Below, one piece after another: positions 54,724 to 63,520 of a stretch of DNA of 64,000 nucleotides. The notes under the pieces are model-generated. The model saw only the letters and a program-made list of their open reading frames with translations. It was not told the DNA's origin and did not search any database. The position numbers and the translations under genes are program-made. The stretch comes from Orenia metallireducens (lineage in GTDB: Bacteria > Bacillota > Halanaerobiia > Halobacteroidales > Halobacteroidaceae): positions 1 through 64,000 of the forward strand of contig NZ_PVNB01000004.1 in NCBI RefSeq assembly GCF_003001995.1. The letters run 5' to 3'. How positions within the stretch are numbered: position 1 is the first letter of the stretch; each line of letters opens with the position of its first letter.

Positions 54724-55176
54724 ATGAAAAAAGTAGTTGTAGAGAGCTTTACAATGGATCATACTAAGGTCAGCGCACCCTTTGCTAGAAAGGCTGGTAC
54801 TATTGAAACACCTAAGGGTGATATTATCACTAAATTTGATTTAAGGTTTCTCCAGCCTAATCAAGAGGCAATGCCAACAGCTGCTCTTCATGGCTTAGAA
54901 CATCTATTAGCAGGCTTTATCAGAGAAGAGTTAGATGATGTAGTAGACTTATCACCAATGGGCTGTAGAACAGGATTTTATCTAATCTTAGTAGGAGAAA
55001 GAAGTGAAGCGGAGGTAGCTGTTGCTTGGATTAATGGGCTTAAGAAGGTCTTAGAGGCTGAGGAAATTCCAGCAGCAAACCCTATTCAATGTGGTAATTA
55101 TAAAGATTTGTCCTTATTTGGAGCTAAAGAGTATGCTAAGATTGTCTTGGAAGGTCTAATGAAAAAGTATAATTAG
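54724..55176 (+). CDS. luxS: S-ribosylhomocysteine lyase
   Basis: 150-residue metalloenzyme splitting S-ribosylhomocysteine into homocysteine and DPD (precursor of autoinducer 2). Metal ligands HGLEH (His56, His60) and the Cys in IQCGNY, plus active-site Cys81 in MGCRTGFY, are present. AAAGGGGGA precedes ATG 54724. Separated from aprB by repeats, so co-transcription is doubtful, but its product homocysteine links it to the cluster before it. No Pfs gene in the window. Confidence 0.96.
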   Translation: MKKVVVESFTMDHTKVSAPFARKAGTIETPKGDIITKFDLRFLQPNQEAMPTAALHGLEHLLAGFIREELDDVVDLSPMGCRTGFYLILVGERSEAEVAVAWINGLKKVLEAEEIPAANPIQCGNYKDLSLFGAKEYAKIVLEGLMKKYN

Positions 55177-55185
55177 ATATTAAAT

Positions 55186-55313
55186 TAGTAACGAGTAAGA
55201 AGTGATGAGTGAAAAAATCTAAAAAAATATATAGATATAATTTATTAGCAACGAATTTTGCGAATTTAAAGTAAGGTGAATTTAAAAAATTACTTTAATC
55301 CTTAATTCGTTGC
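55186..55313. repeat. AACGAGTAAG unit and GCAACGAATT hairpin
   Basis: AGTAACGAGTAAGAAGTGATGAGTG (25-base unit at 55189-55213) is followed by a stem of GCAACGAATT (55248-55257) and AATTCGTTGC (55304-55313) with an inner AAAGTAA/TTACTTT. Confidence 0.55.
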
Positions 55314-55335
55314 AGAAAAAGTTTAATAATTTTAC

Positions 55336-55364
55336 TTGATATTACTTGGACATCCAAGTATAAT
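55336..55364 (+). promoter_or_regulatory. marR promoter with operator in spacer
   Basis: TTGATA (55336-55341), 17-base spacer, TATAAT (55359-55364). The palindrome ACTTGGACATCCAAGT (55344-55359) fills the spacer, an ideal autorepression site. Confidence 0.8.
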
Positions 55365-55411
55365 GAAATTAGGATGAAGAATTAGCTCATCTAAAGAAAG
55401 GACTAATACCT

Positions 55412-55837
55412 ATGAATACAGATAATAGCATTAAACTGATTAATCTTATTAGACAAGAAGCCAATAATTTCTTATTAAAGGAATTAAAGAAGATTGGATT
55501 AGAAAATATAGCTCCTTCCCATGGTGATATCTTCTTTGTTTTATTTAAAAATAATGAATTAACGATGACTGAGATTGCTAATAAAATTAATCGTGATCGT
55601 TCTACAGTAACTACTCTAGTTAGAAAATTAATGAAATTAGGATATTTAGATGAAAAAGAAAATCCTGAAGATAGAAGATCTAGTATTATCTTTCTGACCA
55701 AAAAAGGTCAAGGATTGAAAGATGATTTTGATAGAATATCTAAAAAACTCTACCAGATGGAATATCAAGGAATTAAAGAAGAAGAAAAAGAGTTGTTTTT
55801 AAAATTACTAAATAAAATTTATAGTAACTTCAAATAA
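55412..55837 (+). CDS. MarR-family regulator
   Basis: 141-residue winged-helix dimeric repressor: helix-turn-helix LTMTEIANKINRDRSTVTTLVRKL at about 50-73 and wing NPEDRRSSIIFLT. GAAAGGA precedes ATG 55412. The ACTTGGAnnTCCAAGT operator lies in its own promoter and variants lie before the next gene, so it likely represses itself and the split-barrel protein. Ligand unknown. Confidence 0.9.
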   Translation: MNTDNSIKLINLIRQEANNFLLKELKKIGLENIAPSHGDIFFVLFKNNELTMTEIANKINRDRSTVTTLVRKLMKLGYLDEKENPEDRRSSIIFLTKKGQGLKDDFDRISKKLYQMEYQGIKEEEKELFLKLLNKIYSNFK

Positions 55838-55851
55838 TTTTTTAATATAAT

Positions 55852-55902
55852 ACTTGGATATCAAATTAAATATTATTTTTCCAAATACTTTGATATCCAA
55901 GT
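55852..55902. promoter_or_regulatory. two MarR-type operators before the split-barrel gene
   Basis: ACTTGGATATCAAA (55852-55865) and ACTTTGATATCCAAGT (55887-55902) share half-sites with the operator at 55344. A TATAAT at 55846-55851 touches the first. Confidence 0.65.
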
Positions 55903-55938
55903 TGTTATAAATATCTAATAAAAATGGAGGAATGAGAA

Positions 55939-56334
55939 ATGAAAAAAGCATTAGATTTCTTAAAAGAAAGTGGTACTTTTTATTTAGCAACTACTGAAGG
56001 GGATCAACCTAGAGTTAGACCCTTTGGGGCTGCCTTTGAATATGAAGGAAAATTATACATTGCTACAAATAATACAAAAAAATGTTTTGAGCAAATGTTA
56101 GAAAATCCTAAGGTTGAAATCTCTGCTATGGATAAAAATCAACAATGGATTCGTATTACTGGAAAAGTTGTAAATGATGATAGACGTGAGGTAAAGGAAT
56201 TTGCATTGCAAACTATTCCAACTCTAAAGCAGATGTACAGCGTTGATGATGGAATTTTTGCAGTGTTATACTTCAGCAAAGGAACAGCTACTATTTGTTC
56301 TTTTACTAGTGAACCTGAAACATTCTCATTATAA
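55939..56334 (+). CDS. pyridoxamine-5'-phosphate-oxidase-like FMN-binding protein
   Basis: 131-residue split-barrel flavin protein. The N-terminal SGTFYLATTEGDQPRVRPFGAAFEYEGKLYIAT is characteristic of small FMN-binding PNPOx-like proteins, which include nitroreductase-like or heme-related members rather than true PdxH. ATGGAGGAA precedes ATG 55939. Preceded by MarR-type operators; a stress or aromatic-compound response is possible. Confidence 0.85.
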   Translation: MKKALDFLKESGTFYLATTEGDQPRVRPFGAAFEYEGKLYIATNNTKKCFEQMLENPKVEISAMDKNQQWIRITGKVVNDDRREVKEFALQTIPTLKQMYSVDDGIFAVLYFSKGTATICSFTSEPETFSL

Positions 56335-56444
56335 TACATAGAATATATAAGCTAACTATATTCTGAAGTTAAAATTATTTTATCTTGAAATTAGAGAAAT
56401 AGAGATTTTTAATTTAGATTTAATTTAATAAGTATTAGGCAAAA

Positions 56445-56479
56445 AATAAGTCTTTAGCTAAAAGCTAGAGACTTATTTA
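56445..56479. terminator. bidirectional terminator between convergent genes
   Basis: AAATAAGTCTTTAGCT and AGCTAGAGACTTATTT form a long stem with A-run on the left and T-run on the right, serving the gene at 55939 (+) and the pirin gene (-). Confidence 0.8.
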
Positions 56480-56490
56480 AGTTATAATTA

Positions 56491-57189
56491 TTAAATTAAA
56501 TCTATTAAGATGATTTCTGTTTTATCATTTGTAGCTAAAGTTATTTGAGAAGTATCTTCTATTTGGGCAGAATCTCCTTTAGCTAAATCGTAGCTATCAT
56601 TTAATTCTAAAGAACCTTCAATAACAAATAAATAGACTTTACGCTTATTTTTTAAGCTATAAGATAATTCATTATTAGCTTCTAAGGTAGCCAGATAAAT
56701 ATCAACATCCTGATTGATACTTAAAGTACCTTCTTGATTATGACCTGAGACGATAGGAAGTAGCTTATTTAGTTGCTCTTTTTTACTAAAGTCTTTCTCT
56801 TCCCAGCTAGGTGCTACATCTTTATCTTTAGATTCAAACCAGAGCTGTAAAAAGTGAACTTCTTCATCTTCAGAGTGGTTGTGCTCTGTATGTTCAACAC
56901 CACTACCAGCTGTTATTCGCTGTACTCCGCCAGCATTTACTAAGCCAACATTTCCAAGGCTATCTTCATGCCCCAACTGTCCATCTATTACATAGCTAAC
57001 GATCTCCATATTAGTGTGAGGATGTCTAGTAAAACCTTCACCTGCTTTAATGACATCATCATTAAAAGCCTTTAATACACCAAATCCTTGACTATTTTCC
57101 TTATCTTCTTTAAAAGAAAAGCTCAACTTACATTCAATCCAATCACGTTTAACTGTATAGCGGTTGTCTGATGCTATTATTTTGATCAT
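56491..57189 (-). CDS. pirin-family protein
   Basis: Bicupin of 232 residues. Metal ligands His56 and His58 (RHPHTNMEIVSY), His100 and Glu102 (VEHTEHN) match the pirin/YhhW positions; some members have quercetinase activity. Start taken at the ATG whose complement is 57187-57189, behind GGAGGAGAA; upstream in-frame codons precede that site. Oriented opposite to its left neighbours and downstream of amtB on the same strand by about 120 bases in the reverse sense (pirin lies after amtB's end only by position; amtB ends at 57312). Natural substrate unknown. Confidence 0.9.
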   Translation of the reverse strand: MIKIIASDNRYTVKRDWIECKLSFSFKEDKENSQGFGVLKAFNDDVIKAGEGFTRHPHTNMEIVSYVIDGQLGHEDSLGNVGLVNAGGVQRITAGSGVEHTEHNHSEDEEVHFLQLWFESKDKDVAPSWEEKDFSKKEQLNKLLPIVSGHNQEGTLSINQDVDIYLATLEANNELSYSLKNKRKVYLFVIEGSLELNDSYDLAKGDSAQIEDTSQITLATNDKTEIILIDLI

Positions 57190-57311
57190 TATATTCTCCT
57201 CCATATGATTAATTATATTATAGTAAAGTCGCCCTTTCTGAGTTATCTTAAGCAATAAGCATTTTGATACCAGAAAAGGACGACCTTGGTTATCTTCTCT
57301 TATAAATTAAT

Positions 57312-58568
57312 CTATACTACATTTAAATTATTCTCTTGATAAGTATCTAAAGAATTCATTACTCCTAAGCTCTCTTCAGGGTAAGCTTCTAAGGAGTGAG
57401 TTGATAAATCTGAACCTAATTCCTCATCAGAAGCAGACATTCTAAAGCCAAAAGTCTTGTCGATAACGAGATAAACTAAAGATCCTCCTACTAAAGCTAC
57501 AGCAATTGCAGAGAAGGTTCCTAATAATTGAGAGATGAAGCTTAAGCCTCCTAGACCTCCAAAGATTTTATGAGTGAAGATTCCAGAAGCAATTCCACCC
57601 CAGCTTCCTACTAAACCATGTAAGACAAAGACACCTAAAACATCGTCTACCTTAAATACTTCTGTTTCTATAGTAAATCCTTTAACGAAGATAATTGATG
57701 CTATTCCTCCAACAACAAAGGCAGCCAATGGATGATATAAGTTAGAACCTGCACAGACAGCAACCAAGCCAGCTAAAGCACCATTATGGATAAAGACAGG
57801 GTCATTTTTAGAGATGACTAAAGCTACTAGTATTCCACCAACCATAGCAAATAGAGAGTTGATTGCAACTAAGCCTGATATATCACCTAAATTTTGAGCA
57901 CTCATTACATTAAATCCAAACCAACCAACAGCCAAAATCCAGCTTCCTAATGCCAAGAAAGGAACATTACTAATTGGAATGGGATTGCTTTTTGTTTTAC
58001 TATATCTTCCTTTTCTTGCCCCTAAGATTAAGATTGCTGGTAATGCTAGCCATCCTCCAAAGGAGTGAACAACGACAGATCCTGCATAATCACTAAACTC
58101 AGCACCACCAATGGACTTGATAAAACCTTGAAATACTGCAGAATTCTGTCCCCAGATCAATGATTCAAAGAAAGGATATAATACTCCAGCAAAGACTGCC
58201 CCTGCAATTACTTGAGGCCAGAACTTTGCCCTTTCAGCAATCCCTCCTGAGATAATAGCAGGAATACAAGCAGCAAAGGTTAATAAAAAGAAGAACCTTA
58301 CTAAACTAAAGCCCATATCAGTAGCCATTAATTCATTAGCAGGTTTAATAAAACTGATGCCATAAGATATTGGAAAGCCTACTAAGAAATAGACAACAGT
58401 TGAAACAGCCCAATCGGTCAATATTTTTACCAAAGCATTTATTTGGTTCTTTCTTCTAACAGAACCTACTTCTAAAAATGCAAAGCCAGCATGCATTGCA
58501 AAGATCATGATTGCTCCTAATAATAAGAATAAGACATTAGTACTTTGGATCAAATTATTTAAATTCAT
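57312..58568 (-). CDS. amtB: ammonium transporter
   Basis: Trimeric Amt/Rh channel subunit of 418 residues, eleven helices. The twin pore histidines are His168 (VVVHSFGG) and a second near residue 315 (FVLHGLVG); EVGSVRRKN near the start is typical. Its promoter lies at 58610-58638 and AAAGGGG precedes the start. It is divergent from glnK, not in the common glnK-amtB order. The C-terminal tail (about 385-418) is longer and acidic, possibly for regulation. Confidence 0.95.
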   Translation of the reverse strand: MNLNNLIQSTNVLFLLLGAIMIFAMHAGFAFLEVGSVRRKNQINALVKILTDWAVSTVVYFLVGFPISYGISFIKPANELMATDMGFSLVRFFFLLTFAACIPAIISGGIAERAKFWPQVIAGAVFAGVLYPFFESLIWGQNSAVFQGFIKSIGGAEFSDYAGSVVVHSFGGWLALPAILILGARKGRYSKTKSNPIPISNVPFLALGSWILAVGWFGFNVMSAQNLGDISGLVAINSLFAMVGGILVALVISKNDPVFIHNGALAGLVAVCAGSNLYHPLAAFVVGGIASIIFVKGFTIETEVFKVDDVLGVFVLHGLVGSWGGIASGIFTHKIFGGLGGLSFISQLLGTFSAIAVALVGGSLVYLVIDKTFGFRMSASDEELGSDLSTHSLEAYPEESLGVMNSLDTYQENNLNVV

Positions 58569-58609
58569 TTTGATTACCCCTTTATGTATTTTATTTTAAC
58601 TATAAAATA

Positions 58610-58638
58610 ATTATAAACAACCTCACAACTGATGTCAA
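58610..58638 (-). promoter_or_regulatory. amtB promoter
   Basis: On the minus strand, TTGACA (58638-58633), a 17-base spacer and TATAAT (58615-58610). Confidence 0.9.
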
Positions 58639-58701
58639 GTATTTTTACATCAACCTTACGCAAAGCTCACATTTGTCATTTTCTATCTACTCTAAAGGTA
58701 A

Positions 58702-59097
<396 letters not shown>

Positions 59098-59125
59098 ACA
59101 TAGTTAGCTTATTATAGATATTTTA

Positions 59126-59211
59126 GAGTTTAAGATTAAGTCTGAGTCTAAGTCTAAGAAAAACATTAAAAAGAATGTTTTTATGTTTTACTCAATCTTG
59201 AACTTAAACTC
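59126..59211 (+). repeat. long hairpin after glnK
   Basis: GAGTTTAAG (59126-59134) pairs with CTTAAACTC (59203-59211); an inner AAAACATT/AATGTTTT stem lies at about 59160-59179. Resembles 54631-54703 in its AAGTCTAAGTCTAAG words. May end glnK. Confidence 0.55.
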
Positions 59212-59269
59212 AAAGTATCATCACTTCATAGATTAAGGCTAGAAGGATCGTATAATTTTATATTATGTA

Positions 59270-59308
59270 AATAGATAAGGTGGGCAAATTTGCCCACCTT
59301 ATCTATTT
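59270..59308. terminator. bidirectional terminator between glnK and chemoreceptor
   Basis: AATAGATAAGGTGGGCAAA and its perfect complement form a 38-base palindrome with flanking A/T. Confidence 0.88.
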
Positions 59309-59314
59309 TATAAA

Positions 59315-60337
59315 TTAAATTTGAATACTATCTATTAGGTTACTAAATTCTTGAGCAATAGCTGCTAGGTTTTGGGATGAAAGGGTAACTTCATCAGACA
59401 TATTTTGGATATCTTGTGCAGCTGCTCTCATCTCTTCACTATGGTCAGCTAAATCCTTGGTAGCTGTGGCAATCTCTTGAGTTTGCTTAGCTGCTTTTGA
59501 GCTTGATTCTTCAAGGTTAAAGAAGACATCTGCAACTTCTTTAGTAATTTCATGTCCTTCTTTGGCTTGGTTCTCTACTTCTTCAATAGCATTAGAACAG
59601 GTCTTTGATTGGCCTTGAACATCTGTGATTAAAGAGGAGATATTTTGAGTAGAGCGGTTAGTCTCTTTGGCTAATTGCCTTATCTCCTCTGCTACTACGG
59701 CAAAGCCTTTGCCATAGTCACCTGCTCTAGCAGCTTCAATTGAAGCATTTAGGGCTAAAAGGTTGATCTGGTCAGCTATATTTTCTACAGTCTGGACTAT
59801 CCCTCCAATCTCCTTAGAAGTACCGTTTAATTGTCCTATTACTTTGACAGCCTTCTCTACAGATTTGTTGATATTAATCATATTACGTAAGGTCTGAGTA
59901 ATCTTCTCCTCACCAACATAAGCATTATCATTAGCCTGCTGGGTAGCAGCACTGACCTCATCTGTACTGGCAGAAACCTGCTTAATACTTGCAGTTATAC
60001 TGTCTATTAACTCGCTTGTAGTCTTGATACTGGCATTACCTTCTTCAGATAAAGCAGAAAGTTCTTCACTATGGGCAGTCAAATCTTCCATAGCTTCTGA
60101 AACCCTTAATAAGACAACTCTATTTCTTCCTGTAATAAAAGATATAATCAGTAAGAAGGTTATAGCCTCTAGTAGATGGAGAACATACTCGATATTGATA
60201 TAATTGCCTAAGAGCTTGTCCAAAAACTGGCTAAGTAGAGGGCTGATAAATACCAGAATTACAAGTAGATTAATCTTTGATTTGATACCTAATTTTATCT
60301 TCCTAATCAAATCACTAATCAGTTCATTTCCTTTCAT
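59315..60337 (-). CDS. small methyl-accepting chemotaxis protein without sensor domain
   Basis: 340-residue protein: two closely spaced membrane helices (about 22-41 and 51-70) with almost no extracytoplasmic domain, no HAMP, then a signalling domain from about 80 to the end with hairpin tip [29 protein letters not shown] precedes the start. Such short receptors may sense membrane state or cytoplasmic cues, or pair with another receptor; inference. Confidence 0.9.
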   Translation of the reverse strand: MKGNELISDLIRKIKLGIKSKINLLVILVFISPLLSQFLDKLLGNYINIEYVLHLLEAITFLLIISFITGRNRVVLLRVSEAMEDLTAHSEELSALSEEGNASIKTTSELIDSITASIKQVSASTDEVSAATQQANDNAYVGEEKITQTLRNMININKSVEKAVKVIGQLNGTSKEIGGIVQTVENIADQINLLALNASIEAARAGDYGKGFAVVAEEIRQLAKETNRSTQNISSLITDVQGQSKTCSNAIEEVENQAKEGHEITKEVADVFFNLEESSSKAAKQTQEIATATKDLADHSEEMRAAAQDIQNMSDEVTLSSQNLAAIAQEFSNLIDSIQI

Positions 60338-60780
60338 AATTTCACCCCTTTTAAGATTATAGTTGTTAGTGAATCTATTTAAGGTCTTTAAAACTAAAAA
60401 TCAGTATTTATTTTATTTTAATATAAGGATATTAAGAGGGTATTAAGAAAATATTAACAAAATATTACTAAAATCTTATAAGCTATTTAATTTGCTTATA
60501 ATTTCAAATTGAGCTTTAGAGAGATATTGCGACACTGTTTTCGAGTTGACGGTTGACAGTGAACAGTTTATAGTAAAAAGAATAAATTATACCTTAAGAG
60601 CTTTGGTGATTTTGAACTTAACCGTCAACTGTACACTGTAAACTGAAGTAAAAGTGTTTCAATATCCGCAGCCTCGTATTTAAATTAAATTTATATAATT
60701 AATTTTTACTATTTCAGTAGGGAATTTATTGATGATAAAGAATTAAATAGATAATAAATATTGATAGGAGAGGATTTGAA
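60338..60780. other. 443-base divergent gap holding element F
   Basis: Carries the upstream regions of the chemoreceptor (-) and the metalloprotease (+), plus the repeat at 60521-60668. I could not read a convincing promoter for either. Confidence 0.4.
60521..60668. repeat. intergenic element, GCGACACTTTT-end family, copy F
   Basis: Left end GAGATATTGCGACACTGTTTT, right end TAAAAGTGTTTCAATATCC. Its interior is an inverted repeat of the other family: GTTGACGGTTGACAGTGAAC against CCGTCAACTGTACACTG, showing nesting. Confidence 0.72.
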
Positions 60781-63351
60781 ATGGAAAAAAGGAGGAACTT
60801 GTTATTTATCTTCCTTTGTCTTATTATATTGGGATTTACAGTTAACGTATCGGCAGCTGTCTTGGATTGGAAGTATTATGAGACAGATGATTTTATTGTC
60901 TTTTATCCTAAAGGTTATGAATGGCAAGGGACAGAGGTACTTTATTATTTAGAGAAATATCAATCAGAGGTAAGGGAGGTTACAGGTAATTCTGCTCAGT
61001 TTAAGACTACTGTAGTGCTTCAGGATATGGGAAATGAGAGTAATGGAATGGCTGATCCTATTACTACTAAGATTGATATTTATACCAATAATCCCTCAAC
61101 CTATGCAGCGATGAGTGGACTAGAGAATGGTCATAGTTGGCTTAGAAGTGTTAGTGTCCATGAATTTACCCATATTTCACAGATGACAAATACTTCAGGT
61201 ACAGTAGGAGTATTGGCTCGTCTTTTTGGTAATGCCTATTCTACCAATTCAGCACCTTTCATTCCATTGTGGATGGTCGAGGGGATAACTGTCTATCAAG
61301 AGTCACAGCTTAGCCCTTATGAGGGTAGGCTAAATACAGGTTATTATGATGCCCTGATAGCTACTAAGGCTAAGGAGAATAAGCTACCATCTATTTCAGA
61401 GGCGACTTACCCTCATAATCATTATCCAAGGGGGCAGTGGTATCTTTATGGTGGAGAGTTCTTTGAATATCTTGGCAAAGAATATGGTGAAGATAAGCTG
61501 GCTGAATATTTTAAATTAAATGGTTCTGATACCTCCGCTCCTTATGGTATCTTCTTTCCTAGCTTATCTCTAGATAATTCTGCTAAGACAGTCTATGGTA
61601 AAGGCTTTCCTGACTTATTTGAAGATTGGAAAGAAGAAGCAAAGCAGAATTATCAGAGTTGGCAGGTAGATGGTCAACAAGTCTTGGAGAATAAGAGTGG
61701 AAGAATCTATAACTTACTCACTGCTCATGGTAAGATATATTATTTAAAAGAACTGCGTTTAACTTCAGCACCTTTTAATTCAAAGAGAAATTTAGCTTTG
61801 ACAGAGTATGACCCTAGTAGTGGTCAAGAGAAGGTTCTTAAATTAATGAACTCTTCTAGTGCAACTTCGATGCAAATAGTTGGGGACAAAATATATTATT
61901 CCTTACTTGATTTTGAGCGGGGATTTGCAAATTTAAAGCAATCTGGCAGAGGTACTTTAGGAGTCTTATATAGTTATGATTTAACTACAGGTAAGAGTCA
62001 TAAAATTTTTAGAGATGATTTTAAGGACTTTGTAGTTTTAGCTACTGGAGAGATTATTTATAGTAAGGATAATAAAGAGGAGTTTGGTTCAGAGCTTTGG
62101 AGTTATAGCTCTAAGGGTAAAGAGAAATTAGCAGTAACAGAGGAGCTTATCAGCGAAATCAGAGCTTATCGAGATAGATTTATAGTAGTTGCTAAGCAGA
62201 GGGTCGGTTCTTGGAATATTAACTATTTAGATTTAGAGCAGGATAAAGTATCTTTAGAACCGATTATCAAGACCCCTTATACAGAAGAGTTTATCAAGGT
62301 GATAGGTGATAAGATTTATTTTACAGCCAATTATGATGATCACCATTCGGTTTATAGCTATGATTTATTATCTAAAAGGTTAGCTCAAATTACTACAGGT
62401 GCTTATAGTGTAGATGGAATACCCTATCAAGATAAGTATTATTTTGTTAGTTTAACAGCAGATGGAGAAGGGGTTTATAGAAAGAACTTAGATTTTAAAT
62501 CTGTTGCCATACCAGAAGTAGAAGAAGAAAGAGCTTTAAATATAGATTTTGATGGCAAAGTTAAAGGAGGAAGTGCTGGACTTAAGAGTTTAAGTTACTT
62601 GTTTAAGCCCTATCTAAGATTTCCATTCTTGATGGGCGAGGATGCTTTGGGTCAAAATTATTATCTGCTTAATTATTTTGATGATTTTTCTTTTACCTTT
62701 GGCACTAAACTATTAAATTCATTGAATTTAGCAGTAAGTAACTTTGAAGATGATGAAGAGGATAATCAGAGAAGTACAGAATTGTCTTTGGACTATCCAC
62801 TTTATTCATCTAAATTAAGTGGTTTATCATCATTGAACTTAGGTTATAGTACAGACTTTGATGAAGACTCGAATCCAAAATTGGCCGTCTTCTTCTCTTA
62901 TCCTAGACAGGATATTTCATTATCATCAGAGGTCAATCTAAAGGTTGATGATAGTATTAATACAACACTTAATTATCGTTATACCTTTAATAACAGTAGT
63001 CTAGCCTTTAAAGCTAAAAGGTATGATGATTTTGATAGTGAAGAGAGCATCCGTTCCTTTGATTCAGCAGAGGTCGATGATGGGTATCAACTTAGTGTAG
63101 ACTACATTCATAAATTAACAGAGGTTAGAAGTGGTTCATGGAGTCCTAATATCTTCCTTGGTGATATCTATGGTAGTGTTTTTATAGATTATGCCCATGA
63201 ATTAGAAGATGATAATCATGACCTTTCTGGAGGTTACGAATTTTTAGTTGAGATGGGTCTCTTTAATTATCTCTCTGTAGTACCTAGATTAGGAGTGACA
63301 ACTGATGGGCAAGAGGTCAAAGGCTATTTGGGAGTTAAGATGGATCTTTAG
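60781..63351 (+). CDS. secreted gluzincin metalloprotease with propeller and beta-barrel
   Basis: 856-residue envelope protein. Signal peptide about 1-25; zinc protease domain with His127-Glu-Phe-Thr-His131 and third ligand Glu167 (WMVEGITVYQES), the spacing of MA-clan gluzincins; a WD40/TolB-like beta-propeller about 280-600 (repeats such as KIYYLKEL, KIYYSLLD, KIYFTANYD); and a C-terminal strand-rich segment about 620-856 with alternating patterns typical of an outer-membrane barrel, ending in GVKMDL. AGGAGAGG precedes ATG 60781. Ends at a strong terminator, monocistronic. Likely a surface or outer-membrane-anchored protease of unknown target. Confidence 0.85.
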   Translation: MEKRRNLLFIFLCLIILGFTVNVSAAVLDWKYYETDDFIVFYPKGYEWQGTEVLYYLEKYQSEVREVTGNSAQFKTTVVLQDMGNESNGMADPITTKIDIYTNNPSTYAAMSGLENGHSWLRSVSVHEFTHISQMTNTSGTVGVLARLFGNAYSTNSAPFIPLWMVEGITVYQESQLSPYEGRLNTGYYDALIATKAKENKLPSISEATYPHNHYPRGQWYLYGGEFFEYLGKEYGEDKLAEYFKLNGSDTSAPYGIFFPSLSLDNSAKTVYGKGFPDLFEDWKEEAKQNYQSWQVDGQQVLENKSGRIYNLLTAHGKIYYLKELRLTSAPFNSKRNLALTEYDPSSGQEKVLKLMNSSSATSMQIVGDKIYYSLLDFERGFANLKQSGRGTLGVLYSYDLTTGKSHKIFRDDFKDFVVLATGEIIYSKDNKEEFGSELWSYSSKGKEKLAVTEELISEIRAYRDRFIVVAKQRVGSWNINYLDLEQDKVSLEPIIKTPYTEEFIKVIGDKIYFTANYDDHHSVYSYDLLSKRLAQITTGAYSVDGIPYQDKYYFVSLTADGEGVYRKNLDFKSVAIPEVEEERALNIDFDGKVKGGSAGLKSLSYLFKPYLRFPFLMGEDALGQNYYLLNYFDDFSFTFGTKLLNSLNLAVSNFEDDEEDNQRSTELSLDYPLYSSKLSGLSSLNLGYSTDFDEDSNPKLAVFFSYPRQDISLSSEVNLKVDDSINTTLNYRYTFNNSSLAFKAKRYDDFDSEESIRSFDSAEVDDGYQLSVDYIHKLTEVRSGSWSPNIFLGDIYGSVFIDYAHELEDDNHDLSGGYEFLVEMGLFNYLSVVPRLGVTTDGQEVKGYLGVKMDL

Positions 63352-63380
63352 AAGGATAGGATTAGATAGAAGTATATGAA

Positions 63381-63420
63381 TAAAAAAGCCATTTGGAGAA
63401 TTCTCCAAATGGCTTTTTTA
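63381..63420 (+). terminator. terminator after the metalloprotease
   Basis: A 40-base perfect palindrome, TAAAAAAGCCATTTGGAGAA and its complement, ending in T6. Confidence 0.92.
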
Positions 63421-63520
63421 TTATCTCTTAGCATAAATAATCCATTTTAATTTAAACTAAAGACTTAGAAACACGATTTTCTTATAAGTAAATATAATGG
63501 AAAAAAGAGGTGGTAAATTT

